Shown piece after piece: positions 40,560 through 50,295 of a DNA stretch of 64,000 nt. The notes beneath the pieces are model-generated. The model had not been told where the DNA came from and ran no database searches. It was given only the letters and a program-made list of their open reading frames with translations. Each line of letters opens with the position of its first letter. Positions within the stretch are counted from its first letter, which is position 1. The stretch spans positions 1 through 64,000 of the forward strand of contig NZ_BJUW01000003.1 of assembly GCF_007988825.1 (NCBI RefSeq). The letters run 5' to 3'. The position numbers and the translations under genes are program-made. The DNA comes from Microbacterium aerolatum (GTDB lineage Bacteria > Actinomycetota > Actinomycetes > Actinomycetales > Microbacteriaceae).

Positions 40560-41687
40560 GTGACCTCGTCAGAGACCTCAATCGTCCGCGTACTGGAGGC
40601 GGACGGCCGCTACGCGCCGAACGCCGCCGCCGAGCAGTACCTCCCCCTGATCGAAGCGATCAGCGATGCGGAGCTGGAGCAGTTCTACCGCGACATGGTC
40701 GTCATCCGCGCCATCGACAACCAGGCGACCAACCTGCAACGACAGGGGCAGCTCGCCCTGTGGCCGCCGAGCCGCGGTCAGGAAGCGGCGCAGGTCGGTT
40801 CGGCCAGGGCCGCGCGCGCCCAGGACACGCTCTTCCCGTCGTACCGCGAGCACGCGGTGACTCGCATCCGCGGAGTCGACACCCTGGGGATCATCAAGCT
40901 CATGCGCGGGGTCTCGCACGGCGGCTGGGATCCGACCGATCCGGTGAACGGCAACACCCGGCTGTACACGCTGGTGCTCGGTTCGCAGACGCTGCACGCC
41001 ACCGGCTACGCCATGGGCCTGAACTTCGACGGCCGCTCCGGCACCGGCGACCCTGAGCGCGACGAGGCCGTGATCGTCTACTACGGCGACGGCGCCTCCA
41101 GCCAGGGCGACGTGCACGAGGCGATGGTCTTCGCCGCCAGCTATCAGGCACCGACAGTGTTCTTCCTGCAGAACAACCAGTGGGCGATCTCCGTGCCCGT
41201 CTCGACCCAGACGCGAGTGCCGTTCGCGCAGCGCAGCAGCGGTTATGGCATCCCGAGCGTCCGCGTCGACGGCAACGACGTCCTCGCCAGCTTCGCCGTC
41301 TCGCGAGTGGCGCTCGACGAGGCGCGTGCGGGCAAGGGGCCACGCGCGATCGAGGCCGAGACGTACCGGCTCGGCGCGCACACGACCAGCGACGATCCGA
41401 CCAAGTACCGCACCAGCGACGAGGAGAAGTCCTGGGAGCTGCGCGATCCGATCGCGCGCATGCGTGCGTTCCTGGAGGGCAAGGGTGCTGCGGTGTCCTT
41501 CTTCGAAGACGCGGATGCCGAGGCGGCCGCCGCCGCGGACGACCTGCGCGTTCGCACCCTCGAGCTCGGCCCGCCGCCCGCGAACACGGTCTTCGACCAC
41601 GTCTACAGCGAACCGCATCCGCTGATCGACGAGCAGCGCGCGTGGCGCGAACGATACGAGGCCTCGTTCGAGGGAGGAGCGCAGTGA
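40560..41687 (+). CDS. 2-oxoacid dehydrogenase E1 alpha subunit (branched-chain type)
   Basis: 375 residues from a GTG. The thiamine diphosphate motif 'YYGDGASSQGDVHEAMVFAA' (GDG...N variant) and 'FLQNNQWAISVPVSTQTR' are the E1-alpha core, and 'RDMVVIRAIDNQATNLQRQG' is the N-terminal signature. The phosphorylation-loop region 'YRLGAHTTSDDPTKYRTSDE' is typical of branched-chain/acetoin-type enzymes. Because actinobacteria use homodimeric AceE for pyruvate, a branched-chain 2-oxoacid dehydrogenase is more likely. It overlaps the E1-beta gene by 4 nt. Confidence 0.9.
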   Translation: MTSSETSIVRVLEADGRYAPNAAAEQYLPLIEAISDAELEQFYRDMVVIRAIDNQATNLQRQGQLALWPPSRGQEAAQVGSARAARAQDTLFPSYREHAVTRIRGVDTLGIIKLMRGVSHGGWDPTDPVNGNTRLYTLVLGSQTLHATGYAMGLNFDGRSGTGDPERDEAVIVYYGDGASSQGDVHEAMVFAASYQAPTVFFLQNNQWAISVPVSTQTRVPFAQRSSGYGIPSVRVDGNDVLASFAVSRVALDEARAGKGPRAIEAETYRLGAHTTSDDPTKYRTSDEEKSWELRDPIARMRAFLEGKGAAVSFFEDADAEAAAAADDLRVRTLELGPPPANTVFDHVYSEPHPLIDEQRAWRERYEASFEGGAQ

Positions 41688-42664
41688 CGCTTGAGACGAT
41701 GCCCTTCGCGAAGGCGCTCAACGCCGGGCTGCGCAAGGCCATGGAAGACGACCCTCGCGTGCTCATGATGGGCGAGGACATCGGCAAGCTCGGCGGAGTG
41801 TTCCGCATCACCGAGCATCTGCAGCGCGACTTCGGCGAGAAGCGCGTGCTCGACACCCCGCTCGCCGAGTCCGGCATCGTCGGCACGGCCATCGGGCTGG
41901 CGATGGCCGGGTTCCGTCCGGTGATCGAGATCCAGTTCGACGGGTTCGTGTTCCCCGCGTTCGATCAGATCACCACACAGCTCGCGAAGCTCACGAACCG
42001 GCACGAGGGTGCTGTGTCGATGCCCATCGTGATCCGGATCCCGTACGGCGGACACATCGGCGCCGTCGAGCATCACCAGGAGAGCCCTGAGGCCTACTTC
42101 GCGCACACACCCGGACTGCGCGTGGTGTCCCCGTCGACGCCGAACGACGCGTACTGGATGATCCAGGAGGCCATCGCCTCGAACGACCCGATCATCTTCA
42201 TGGAGCCCAAGAGCCGCTACTGGCAGAAGGGCGAGGTCGAGATCGAGCAGTCGGCCGCGCCGCTGCACGCATCGCGCGTCGTGCGCACCGGGACCGACAT
42301 CACCCTGGTCGGTCACGGCGCGATGGTCACCACGCTGCTGCAGGCCGCGGCGATCGCCGAGGGCGAGGGGACGAGCTGCGAGGTCGTGGACGTGCGCTCG
42401 CTGTCGCCCGTCGACTACGGCCCCATCCTCGACTCCACCCGCAAGACGGGCCGGATGGTCTACGCGCAGGAGGCGTCCGGCTTCACGAGCGTGGGCAGCG
42501 AGATCGCCGCCACCGTCATGGAGCGCGCGTTCTATGCGCTGGAGGCTCCGGTGCTGCGGGTGTCGGGCTACGACACCCCGTTCCCGCCCGCCAAGCTCGA
42601 GGGGACCTTCCTGCCGGATGCCGACCGCATCCTCGAAGCGGTCGACCGATCCATGGCCTACTGA
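41684..42664 (+). CDS. 2-oxoacid dehydrogenase E1 beta subunit
   Basis: 326 residues from a GTG overlapping the E1-alpha stop, with GGAGG 6-10 nt upstream. '[20 protein letters not shown]' and '[20 protein letters not shown]' are the E1-beta N-terminal motifs; the catalytic-site Glu is in 'MMGEDIG', and '[20 protein letters not shown]' lines the active site. It forms the alpha2-beta2 E1 that decarboxylates 2-oxoacids and acylates the lipoyl arm of E2. The E2 gene follows after 22 nt. Confidence 0.93.
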   Translation: MTLETMPFAKALNAGLRKAMEDDPRVLMMGEDIGKLGGVFRITEHLQRDFGEKRVLDTPLAESGIVGTAIGLAMAGFRPVIEIQFDGFVFPAFDQITTQLAKLTNRHEGAVSMPIVIRIPYGGHIGAVEHHQESPEAYFAHTPGLRVVSPSTPNDAYWMIQEAIASNDPIIFMEPKSRYWQKGEVEIEQSAAPLHASRVVRTGTDITLVGHGAMVTTLLQAAAIAEGEGTSCEVVDVRSLSPVDYGPILDSTRKTGRMVYAQEASGFTSVGSEIAATVMERAFYALEAPVLRVSGYDTPFPPAKLEGTFLPDADRILEAVDRSMAY

Positions 42665-42686
42665 CTCTCCGATCGAAGGGCACCTC

Positions 42687-44030
42687 ATGACAACGCAGAA
42701 CTTCAACCTCCCCGACGTCGGCGAGGGTCTGACCGAGGCCGAGATCGTGGCCTGGAAGGTCGCCCCCGGCGACACCGTCGCGATCAATGACGTGCTCGTC
42801 GAGATCGAGACGGCGAAGTCGCTCGTGGAGCTGCCGTCCCCGCATGCGGGCGTCGTCGGCGAACTGCTGGTGAGCGAGGGGACGACCGTCGAGGTCGGGT
42901 CGCCGATCATCAGCTTCGTGTCGGATGCCGGGCCCGCGGCCACCCCGCCCAACCCCGCACCGGCGGGCGAGGAGACCGGAGGATCGGTCCTGGTCGGCTA
43001 CGGCACCGGCGCCGGTGCGACCTCGCGCCGTACCCGTCCCGCCATTCGCCCGGTGCGCTCCTCGGTGGGCGTGATCGCGAAGCCGCCGATCCGCAAGCTC
43101 GCCCGCGACCTCGGCGTCGACCTGTCGTCGGTCACCCCCACCGGGTCCGATGGCGAGGTCACGCGTGACGACGTCGTGGGGCACGCGGCGCAGGCGAGCG
43201 TGTTCCGCAACATCGAGACGCCGGAGTGGGGCGACGTGCGCGAGGAGATCGTGCCGGCGCCGTCCAGCGCGCCGGTCGGGCTCGCGCGCGGCATCGCGCC
43301 GACGCAGAGCCAGATCGGAGCGGATGCCGAGCGCACCGAGTCCATCCCGGTCAAGGGCGTGCGCAAGGTCAGCGCCTCGGCGATGGTGCAGAGCGCGTAC
43401 TCCGCGCCGCATGTCACGGTGTGGAAGGAAGTCGACGCGACGCGCTCGATGGAGCTCGTCAAGCGTCTCAAGGCCTCGCCGGACTACGCCGACATCAAGG
43501 TGTCGCCGCTGCTGATCGTCGCCCGCGCCGTGATCTGGGCCGTGCGCCGGAATCCCATGGTCAACGCCGCCTGGGTCGAGACCGAGAACGGTGCCGAGAT
43601 CGCCGTGCGGCACTACGTGAACCTCGGCATCGCCGCCGCGACCCCGCGCGGGCTGCTCGTCCCGAACATCAAGGACGCGCAGGAGCTCAGCATGAAGGAC
43701 CTCGCCCGCGCCCTGAACCGCCTCACCCTCACGGCCCGCGACGGCAAGACGCCACCGGCCGACCAGCAGGGCGGCACGTTCACGATCACCAACATCGGCG
43801 TGTTCGGGATGGATGCCGGCACCCCGATCATCAACCCCGGCGAGGCCGGGATCCTCGCCATGGGCACGATCAGCCAGAAGCCGTGGGTCGTCGACGGCGA
43901 GGTCCGCCCGCGTTACGTCACCACGGTCGCCGGATCGTTCGACCATCGCGTCGTGGACGGCGACGGCATGAGCCGATTCATCGCGGATGTCGCCGCGATT
44001 CTTGAGGAGCCCGCGCTACTGGTCGACTGA
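42687..44030 (+). CDS. Dihydrolipoamide acyltransferase (E2) of the 2-oxoacid dehydrogenase
   Basis: 447 residues. A lipoyl domain at ~1-80 has the lipoylated Lys44 in '[14 protein letters not shown]'. A peripheral-subunit (E3/E1)-binding domain at ~132-168 reads '[20 protein letters not shown]'. The acyltransferase core (~215-447) ends with '[15 protein letters not shown]', whose His (~420) and Asp (~424) are catalytic. There is only one lipoyl domain. No E3 (lpd) gene is in the operon; a shared E3 elsewhere is expected. Convergent ROK gene begins 32 nt downstream. Confidence 0.94.
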   Translation: MTTQNFNLPDVGEGLTEAEIVAWKVAPGDTVAINDVLVEIETAKSLVELPSPHAGVVGELLVSEGTTVEVGSPIISFVSDAGPAATPPNPAPAGEETGGSVLVGYGTGAGATSRRTRPAIRPVRSSVGVIAKPPIRKLARDLGVDLSSVTPTGSDGEVTRDDVVGHAAQASVFRNIETPEWGDVREEIVPAPSSAPVGLARGIAPTQSQIGADAERTESIPVKGVRKVSASAMVQSAYSAPHVTVWKEVDATRSMELVKRLKASPDYADIKVSPLLIVARAVIWAVRRNPMVNAAWVETENGAEIAVRHYVNLGIAAATPRGLLVPNIKDAQELSMKDLARALNRLTLTARDGKTPPADQQGGTFTITNIGVFGMDAGTPIINPGEAGILAMGTISQKPWVVDGEVRPRYVTTVAGSFDHRVVDGDGMSRFIADVAAILEEPALLVD

Positions 44031-44062
44031 CGCTCCTCGATCCGCCGGGCGTGCAGCTCCGG

Positions 44063-45283
44063 CTACGCGCGCACGCTGAGCCGCTGCTCGGCCAGCTGAG
44101 GAACGGCGCGCTCGCGCGCGGCGCGGCGGGCCGTCACGACCGCCCCGACCGAGACGACCTCCGCACCGAGCGTCGAGGCGAGGATCTCCGGGGCGGGCAG
44201 GTGCAGCTCCTCGGGCAGGATGCGTCGTGCGGCGGCGAGCACCGGTTCGATGCTCTCGGCGACCGCGCCGCACACGACCACTCGCGCGGGGTCGTACATG
44301 CTGCCGAGCACTCCGACGATGCGGGCGAGGGTCGCGCCGACGCGGTCGGCGACGAGTACGGCATCCGCATCTCCTGACGCGGCGAGCGTGAGCACAAGAC
44401 GCGGATCGATGCGGTCTTCCGCGACCAGGCGACCGAGGGCACCGTCCGTCGAGACGTCTCCCGCGGCGACGGCGTGCCGCGCGACATCCTGGACGGAGTA
44501 CGGCAGGCCGACGGCCGATCCGACGCCCATGATGTGGTCGAAGACGACACCTTCGCCGACACCGCCGTGCGCGCCGTGCAGCACATGCCCGTCGACGACG
44601 ACTCCGCCGCCGTACCGCTCGCTGGCGAGCAGGGCGACGTAGTCCCGGCATCCGATCGCTGCCCCGAGCGCCCCCTCTGCGATCGCGGCGAGTTGAGCGT
44701 CGTTCTTGACCTCGACGACGGGCGCCCATGCGCTCAGCGCCTCGGCCAGGCCGGGGTTGGTGCGCTCCCAGAACCCCTCCGGATGCGGGGGCGAGATGCC
44801 GTTGCGGTCGACAGGCGCCGCCACTCCAGCACATACCGCCAGCACGTGGTCAGGGCTGACTCCCGCTTCGTCGAGCGCAGTTCTGACCTGCTCGACGATC
44901 AGCTCTCGTCGCACCGATGCCGGCTGCGTCCGGTCGACCTCGACCCGATGGTGCACAAGCGTCCGGTCGAGGGCGTCGGCGACCGTCACGGCGAGGTGCG
45001 TATAGCCGGCGTCGATGCCGACGACGGCGCCGAGGTCGGGGGAGATGGCGAAGCGTCGCGCGGGGCGGCCGGAACGGTAGCTGCCCGCGACCCGCGCGTT
45101 GGGGAGCTCGTGCAGCACATTCGCGCCGAGCAGCGTCTCGATGGCGTCGATCGCCGTCGACCGGGTCAGGGCGGTGTGCGCCATCACATCGGTCGCGGTG
45201 AACTCACCGCCCTCCCAGGCGAAGTCGAGCACGGCCCCGACGCTTGCGCGGCCGGTGCCGAGATCTGCGGAGACTTCTATCAC
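44063..45283 (-). CDS. ROK family transcriptional regulator
   Basis: 406 residues from a GTG at 45283. A winged HTH lies at ~25-70 ('HTALTRSTAIDAIETLLGAN'), followed by a ROK sugar-kinase-like domain: ATP/phosphate motif 'VVGIDAGYTHLAVTVADALD' and 'GGVGEGVVFDHIMG'. The ROK zinc-binding CXCGXXGCXE motif is not visible, so sensing without zinc is likely. It is divergent from a maltose-type importer, with an AGTAAAT dyad between them. It is predicted to repress that operon until its sugar binds. Confidence 0.9.
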   Translation of the reverse strand: MIEVSADLGTGRASVGAVLDFAWEGGEFTATDVMAHTALTRSTAIDAIETLLGANVLHELPNARVAGSYRSGRPARRFAISPDLGAVVGIDAGYTHLAVTVADALDRTLVHHRVEVDRTQPASVRRELIVEQVRTALDEAGVSPDHVLAVCAGVAAPVDRNGISPPHPEGFWERTNPGLAEALSAWAPVVEVKNDAQLAAIAEGALGAAIGCRDYVALLASERYGGGVVVDGHVLHGAHGGVGEGVVFDHIMGVGSAVGLPYSVQDVARHAVAAGDVSTDGALGRLVAEDRIDPRLVLTLAASGDADAVLVADRVGATLARIVGVLGSMYDPARVVVCGAVAESIEPVLAAARRILPEELHLPAPEILASTLGAEVVSVGAVVTARRAARERAVPQLAEQRLSVRA

Positions 45284-45329
45284 GCCTCTTGCCTTCCTGT
45301 CACCCGAGTGAGAGAGTACCGTTCATCAG

Positions 45330-45354
45330 AGTAAATTCGCTCATTAGATTTACT
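45330..45354. promoter_or_regulatory. Candidate ROK operator
   Basis: AGTAAAT (45330-45336) and ATTTACT (45348-45354) form a perfect 7-bp-arm inverted repeat with an 11-nt spacer, in the divergent region between the ROK gene and the sugar importer. AT-rich dyads with this spacing are typical of NagC/Mlc-like ROK sites. Confidence 0.6.
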
Positions 45355-45383
45355 TTGTGAATCTATCGGTCGGAAGGACGAAG

Positions 45384-46727
45384 GTGTCTGAGAAACGAAT
45401 ACGGTTGGCCCGGCTGACCGCTGGGGCCATGGGGCTCGCGATGGTCGGTGCCGCGCTCACGAGCTGCGCCGCGGGCTCAGGAGCGGAGACCATCCGCTTC
45501 ACCTTCAGCAAACGCGAGGCCATCGAGTTCATGACCGATCTCGTCTCCGAGTACAACTCCTCCCAGAGCGACGTCAGGGTCGAGATCGACACATCCGGGG
45601 TCGACGTCGTCTCCGCGAGTTTCGTGCGCGGCAACCCGCCGGACATCATGCTCGGCAACTACAACTACGAGATCGCCCGGTTCGTGCAGCGGTGCGCCCT
45701 GACGGATCTCTCCGACACGGATGCTGCGGCGAACATCCGCGACGATCTGCAGCCCCTCATGGACCAGTACGGCTCCTGTGAGGGCCGCACGAGCGCCCTG
45801 CCGTACTCGGTGATGGCGGCGTCCGTCATCTACAACAAGGAGATCTTCGACGCTCAGGGCCTCGAGGTGCCGCAGACCTGGGATGAGCTCATCGCCGTCT
45901 GCGATCAGCTGAAGGCCGCCGGCATCGACCCGTTCTACGGCACCTTCAAGGACGACTGGACCGTCGGTCAGGGCTGGTACGACTACACCGCGGGCGGATC
46001 GGTCGATGTGATCGAATTCTTCGACGCGCTCGCCGAAGAGGGTGCCGAGGTCGGACCGGACTCGGCCGTGTCGTTCCAAAAGGATTTCGCAGAGCCCATG
46101 GAGCGCATGATGCAGCTCGTGGACGGCTACACGAACGCGGATGCTGCAAGCCGCGGCTACGGCGACGGCAACCTCGCCTTCGCCAACGGCGAGGCGGCGA
46201 TGTACTTGCAGGGGCCGTGGGCCTTCAGCGAGATCGCCAAGACCTCGCCCGACCTGCCGCTCGGCACCTTCCCCCTCCCGATGACCGACGACCCCGCCGA
46301 CCTGGGGGTGCGCGTCAACATGGATCTCGCCGCGATGATCCCCGAGGGCTCGCGCCATCAGGAGGCCGCGCGCGACTTCCTCGAGTTCCTCTACGAACCA
46401 CAGAACATCGAGGAGTACAACGCCTCCCAGCTCGGCTTCACCCCGACGAAGGACGCCCCAGCCCCGGACGACCCGCGCATCGAGGGGATGATCGAGTACT
46501 ACGACAACGGTCAGATCTATCAGGGGCCGTCCGTGCTCGTGCCCAAGACGTTGCCGATCTTCAACTACGCCCAGGCGATGGTGCTCGGCGCGTCCACGGA
46601 ATCCACGCTGCGCACCATGGACGCCGACTGGGCCCGCATCGCCTTCCGGGCCCCCATCCCTTCCACTCAGGACAACGCGAACGGCGAAGCATCAGCGATC
46701 GGCGAGACAGAGGAGTCCGCGCCATGA
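45384..46727 (+). CDS. Sugar ABC transporter solute-binding lipoprotein (maltose/alpha-glucoside type)
   Basis: 447 residues from a GTG at 45384, chosen for GAAGGA 6-11 nt upstream; a GTG at 45357 lies inside the operator. Lipobox 'ALTSC' at ~28-32. Family-1 features are complete: 'REAIEFMTDLVSEYNSSQSD', 'FVRGNPPDIMLGNYNYEIAR', 'YSVMAASVIYNKEIFDAQGL' and 'GYGDGNLAFANGEAAMYLQG'. Full length contrasts with the truncated homolog at 27669-28550. It captures a sugar outside the membrane and delivers it to the two permeases that follow. Confidence 0.93.
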   Translation: MSEKRIRLARLTAGAMGLAMVGAALTSCAAGSGAETIRFTFSKREAIEFMTDLVSEYNSSQSDVRVEIDTSGVDVVSASFVRGNPPDIMLGNYNYEIARFVQRCALTDLSDTDAAANIRDDLQPLMDQYGSCEGRTSALPYSVMAASVIYNKEIFDAQGLEVPQTWDELIAVCDQLKAAGIDPFYGTFKDDWTVGQGWYDYTAGGSVDVIEFFDALAEEGAEVGPDSAVSFQKDFAEPMERMMQLVDGYTNADAASRGYGDGNLAFANGEAAMYLQGPWAFSEIAKTSPDLPLGTFPLPMTDDPADLGVRVNMDLAAMIPEGSRHQEAARDFLEFLYEPQNIEEYNASQLGFTPTKDAPAPDDPRIEGMIEYYDNGQIYQGPSVLVPKTLPIFNYAQAMVLGASTESTLRTMDADWARIAFRAPIPSTQDNANGEASAIGETEESAP

Positions 46728-47647
46728 CCACCACGAGCACGAGCACGACCGCCATCGTGACCGGCGGTGAGCGCAAGCTCCGCCGCCACACGCGACGCGT
46801 CGAGCCGATCTACTACCTGTTCCTGCTGCCGACGCTCGTGATCTTCACTCTCGCGATCACGGTGCCCGGGGTGGTCGGCATCTTCTTCAGCTTCACGGAC
46901 TCGATCGGGATCGGCGAGTGGAGCTTCAACGGTTTCACGAACTACATCGCGCTGTTCAGCGACCCGGCGATCCTGCAGAGCTACCTCTTCACGTTCGGCT
47001 TCTCGATCGCCACCGTGATCGTGGTCAACGTGATCGCGTTCCTGCTCGCGGTCGGACTCACCTCGCGCATCCGCTTCAAGACCGGGCTGCGGACGATCTT
47101 CGTCATCCCGATGGTGATCTCGGGCATCATCATCGCCTACGTGTTCAACTTCCTCTTCTCGAACTCGCTCCCTACCGCCGGGGCCGCCATCGGCATCCCG
47201 TGGCTCGAGACGAGTCTGCTGGCGAACCCCGATCTCGCGTGGGTCGCGATCGTCATCGTCACGGCATGGCAGGCGGTGCCGGGAACACTGCTCATCTACA
47301 TCGCGGGTCTGCTCTCGGTCCCCGGCGAGGTGTACGAGGCGGCGAGCATCGACGGCGCGAGCAAGTCCCAGCAGCTCACCCGCATCACCATCCCGCTCGT
47401 CGCCGGTTACGTCGTGATCAACGTGATCCTCGGGTTCAAGGGCTTCCTGAACGCCTACGACATCATCGTCGGACTCACGAACGGCGGACCGGGAACCTCC
47501 ACCCGCAGCGTCGCGATGACGATCATCGCGGGCTTCAACGGCGGCGACTACGCCTACCAGATGGCCAACGCGACCATCTTCTTCATCGTCGCCGTGCTCA
47601 TCTCCCTCCTCCAGCTGTCGCTGACGCGCGGAAGGAACGCACTCTGA
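46724..47647 (+). CDS. Sugar ABC transporter permease (MalF type)
   Basis: 307 residues, ATG overlapping the binding-protein stop by 4 nt. Six membrane segments follow a Thr/Ser-rich N-terminus. 'EAASIDGASKSQQLTRITIP' is the EAA loop that contacts the ATPase, and 'GLTNGGPGTSTRSVAMTII' is a family hallmark. Its stop overlaps the next ATG by 1 nt (TGATG). It pairs with the MalG-type gene that follows. Confidence 0.93.
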   Translation: MTTTSTSTTAIVTGGERKLRRHTRRVEPIYYLFLLPTLVIFTLAITVPGVVGIFFSFTDSIGIGEWSFNGFTNYIALFSDPAILQSYLFTFGFSIATVIVVNVIAFLLAVGLTSRIRFKTGLRTIFVIPMVISGIIIAYVFNFLFSNSLPTAGAAIGIPWLETSLLANPDLAWVAIVIVTAWQAVPGTLLIYIAGLLSVPGEVYEAASIDGASKSQQLTRITIPLVAGYVVINVILGFKGFLNAYDIIVGLTNGGPGTSTRSVAMTIIAGFNGGDYAYQMANATIFFIVAVLISLLQLSLTRGRNAL

Positions 47648-48525
47648 TGTCGACGCAGACCATCACCACCGTCACGGCCGACGGCAAGAAGCCCCGCATG
47701 AGGATGGAGCGCGTCAACTGGTCGGGCACGATCATCCTGATCCTGTGCACGGTCACCGTGCTGCTGCCGCTGTACGTGACCATCTCGATGTCCCTGAAGA
47801 CGACGGAGCAGGCGGTCGATGGCAACGCCTTCTCGCTGCCGGCGCCGTTCAGCTTCGACGGGTTCGTCGAAGCGTGGAACCTGACGAAGTTCCCCGTCGG
47901 AGCCGGCATCTCGTTGCTGGTCACCGCTGGCACCGTGGCAGCGACGATCGTGCTCGCCGCGTTCGCCTCCTACGCGATCGTCCGCAACTGGGACCGCCGG
48001 CTGTTCCGCTACTCGTTCTTCTACCTGCTGGCGGCGATGTTCATCCCGTTCCCGGTGGTCGCGCTGCCGCAGATCCAGCTCACCGGACGCGTCGGGCTCG
48101 ACAACCCGCTCGGGGTGATCATCCTCGCCACGATGTTCCAGCTGAGCTTCAGCGTCCTGCTATTCACGGCGTTCCTGCGCTCCATTCCGATCGAACTCGA
48201 GGAGAGCGCTCGCATCGACGGCGCCTCCACCTGGCAGACGTTCTGGAGGCTGATCTTCCCGCTGCTCGCGCCGATGAGCGCGACGGTCGGCATCTTCGCC
48301 TTCCTCTACGCGTGGAACGACTTCATGATGCCGTCGCTGATCATCTCCGACCCGGCGCTGCAGACGCTGCCGGTGCGTCAGAACCTGTTCCAGAACCAGT
48401 TCAGCAACAACTACAACGTGTCGTTCGCCTCGTATCTCATGGCTATGGCACCCGCGATCCTGGCCTATCTGTTCACGCAGCGCTTCGTCATGGAGGGCGT
48501 CACGCAGGGCGCCGTCAAGGGCTGA
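47647..48525 (+). CDS. Sugar ABC transporter permease (MalG type)
   Basis: 292 residues with six membrane segments. 'LEESARIDGASTWQTFWRLI' followed by 'FPLLAPMSATVG' is the EAA loop, and the C-terminus 'YLFTQRFVMEGVTQGAVKG' is typical of MalG relatives. It completes the import channel. The alpha-glucosidase gene follows after 36 nt with its own AAGGAG site, so import and hydrolysis are coexpressed. Confidence 0.93.
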   Translation: MSTQTITTVTADGKKPRMRMERVNWSGTIILILCTVTVLLPLYVTISMSLKTTEQAVDGNAFSLPAPFSFDGFVEAWNLTKFPVGAGISLLVTAGTVAATIVLAAFASYAIVRNWDRRLFRYSFFYLLAAMFIPFPVVALPQIQLTGRVGLDNPLGVIILATMFQLSFSVLLFTAFLRSIPIELEESARIDGASTWQTFWRLIFPLLAPMSATVGIFAFLYAWNDFMMPSLIISDPALQTLPVRQNLFQNQFSNNYNVSFASYLMAMAPAILAYLFTQRFVMEGVTQGAVKG

Positions 48526-48561
48526 GCCAGACCACCACAAGGAAAAGGAGCACCACACCTC

Positions 48562-50253
48562 ATGACCGACTCGCTTCTCACCGAGATCCGCGAAGACGAC
48601 ACGACGGCAGCGTGGTGGCGGCAGGCCGCCGTCTACCAGATCTACCCCCGCAGCTTCGCCGACGCGAATGGCGACGGGATCGGCGACATCCCCGGCATCC
48701 TCTCTCGCGTCGACTACCTGGCTGAGCTGGGCATCGATGCGGTCTGGCTGAGCCCGTTCTATCCCTCCGCGCTCGCCGACGGAGGATACGACGTCGCCGA
48801 CTACCGAGACGTCGACCCGCGGCTGGGAACGCTCGCCGATTTCGACGCGATGGTCGAGGCGCTGCACGCGCGCGGCATCCACGTCGTCGTCGACATCGTG
48901 CCGAACCACTCGTCCGACCAGCACGAGTGGTTCCAGGAGGCGCTCGCCGCCGGCCGCGGCTCGGCTGAGCGCGAGCGGTACATCTTCCGCGAGGGAGTCG
49001 GTGCCGACGGTTCAGAACCGCCGACGGACTGGGTGTCGGTGTTCGGCGGCAGCGCCTGGGAGCGCGTCGAGGACGGGCAGTGGTACCTGCACAACTTCGC
49101 CAAGGAGCAGCCCGACTTCAACTGGGACCACCCCGAGGTGCGGGCGGACTTCCTCGAGACGCTGCGCTTCTGGTCCGATCGCGGGGTCGACGGGTTCCGC
49201 ATCGACGTCGCCCACATGCTGACGAAGGACCTCAGCGAACCGTTGCCCTCGCGCGACGAGCTCGACGCCATCGACCGCACGTCGGGCAGCCATCCGCTCA
49301 TCGACCGCGACGACGTCCACGAGATCTACGCCGAGTGGCGCCAGCTGTTCAACTCGTACGATCCGCCGCGCACCGCTGTGGCCGAGGCCTGGGTCGACAC
49401 CCCGGAGCGTCGGGCGCGCTACGCCTCGGCCGAGGGGCTCGGGCAGGCGTTCAACTTCGACCTGCTGGTGGCGGACTTCGATGCGGCCCAGTTCCGCGAG
49501 ATCATCGTCGACAATCTCGAGCAAGCGCAGCGCACCGGATCATCGACGACATGGGTGCTCTCCAACCACGACGTGACCCGCCACGCCACCCGGTACGGCC
49601 TCGCCCCGCTGCAGGGACGCGCCGTGAAACAGGGTGCCGAGTGGGTCGCCGCCGGAGGTCCGGTCGAACTGCTCGACCGAGACCGCGGACTGCGGCGCGC
49701 GAATGCCGCGTCGCTGCTGCTGCTGGGTCTGCCGGGCAGCGCCTACCTCTACCAGGGTGAGGAGCTCGGCCTGCACGAGGTGGCCGAAATCCGGCCCGAG
49801 GATCGTCAGGATCCCGCATTCTTCCGCGGCGCCGAGTTCGACGGGCTGGGGAGAGACGGATGCCGGGTGCCGCTGCCGTGGACCGCCGACGGCGTCTCCT
49901 TCGGCTTCGGTTCAGCACCCGCGCATCTACCCCAGCCGGACTGGTTCGCCGCCCACGCGGTGGATGCGCAGGCATCCGACCCCTCGTCGACCCTGTCGCT
50001 GTACCGCGAGGCGCTGCGCCTGCGGCACCCGCTGCAGACGGGGGAGACGCTGGAGTGGATCGAGACCGGTCGTGCGGACGTGCTGCGATTCGCGCGCCCG
50101 AATGGATGGCAGGTCGTGACGAACTTCGGGTCCGAGCCCTTCGACCTCGGCGAGGATGCCGCGGACGTCGTGCTGACGAGCAGGGCGCTGGAGGGCTCGA
50201 CGCTTGCAGCGGAAACGACCGCCTGGATCGCTCCGGGGTCCGATCGCCACTGA
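48562..50253 (+). CDS. GH13 alpha-glucosidase (oligo-1,6-glucosidase/AglA-like)
   Basis: 563 residues, cytoplasmic. GH13 regions: 'DIVPNHSSDQHEWF' (region I), 'GFRIDVAHML' with nucleophile Asp215, 'VAEAWVDTP' with acid/base Glu275, and 'VLSNHDVTRH' with the transition-state Asp337. 'VYQIYPRSFADANGDGIGD' is the N-terminal strand of GH13 subfamilies acting on alpha-1,4/1,6 disaccharides. It hydrolyses the imported alpha-glucoside (maltose, isomaltose, trehalulose or similar). Last gene of the ROK-controlled operon. Confidence 0.94.
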   Translation: MTDSLLTEIREDDTTAAWWRQAAVYQIYPRSFADANGDGIGDIPGILSRVDYLAELGIDAVWLSPFYPSALADGGYDVADYRDVDPRLGTLADFDAMVEALHARGIHVVVDIVPNHSSDQHEWFQEALAAGRGSAERERYIFREGVGADGSEPPTDWVSVFGGSAWERVEDGQWYLHNFAKEQPDFNWDHPEVRADFLETLRFWSDRGVDGFRIDVAHMLTKDLSEPLPSRDELDAIDRTSGSHPLIDRDDVHEIYAEWRQLFNSYDPPRTAVAEAWVDTPERRARYASAEGLGQAFNFDLLVADFDAAQFREIIVDNLEQAQRTGSSTTWVLSNHDVTRHATRYGLAPLQGRAVKQGAEWVAAGGPVELLDRDRGLRRANAASLLLLGLPGSAYLYQGEELGLHEVAEIRPEDRQDPAFFRGAEFDGLGRDGCRVPLPWTADGVSFGFGSAPAHLPQPDWFAAHAVDAQASDPSSTLSLYREALRLRHPLQTGETLEWIETGRADVLRFARPNGWQVVTNFGSEPFDLGEDAADVVLTSRALEGSTLAAETTAWIAPGSDRH

Positions 50254-50259
50254 TCGCAT

Positions 50260-50289
50260 TTGATAACGGTTCTCATTAGCGTTTAGAGT
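50260..50289 (+). promoter_or_regulatory. znuA promoter with Zur-like box
   Basis: TGATAACGGTTCTCA (50261-50275) is a 15-bp near-perfect palindrome (arms TGATAAC / GTTCTCA, one mismatch) resembling actinobacterial Zur sites. It overlaps the -35 TTGATA (50260-50265). The -10 TAGAGT (50284-50289) is 18 nt further on and 6 nt from the ATG at 50296, so the mRNA should be leaderless. Zinc-loaded Zur would block the -35. Confidence 0.8.
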
Positions 50290-50295
50290 GGGAAC

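Noticed and set aside
45357-45383. GTG at 45357 as the start of the sugar-binding protein
   Set aside because: It abuts the ROK operator, lacks a ribosome site and adds 9 residues; GTG 45384 has GAAGGA and gives a normal lipoprotein signal.
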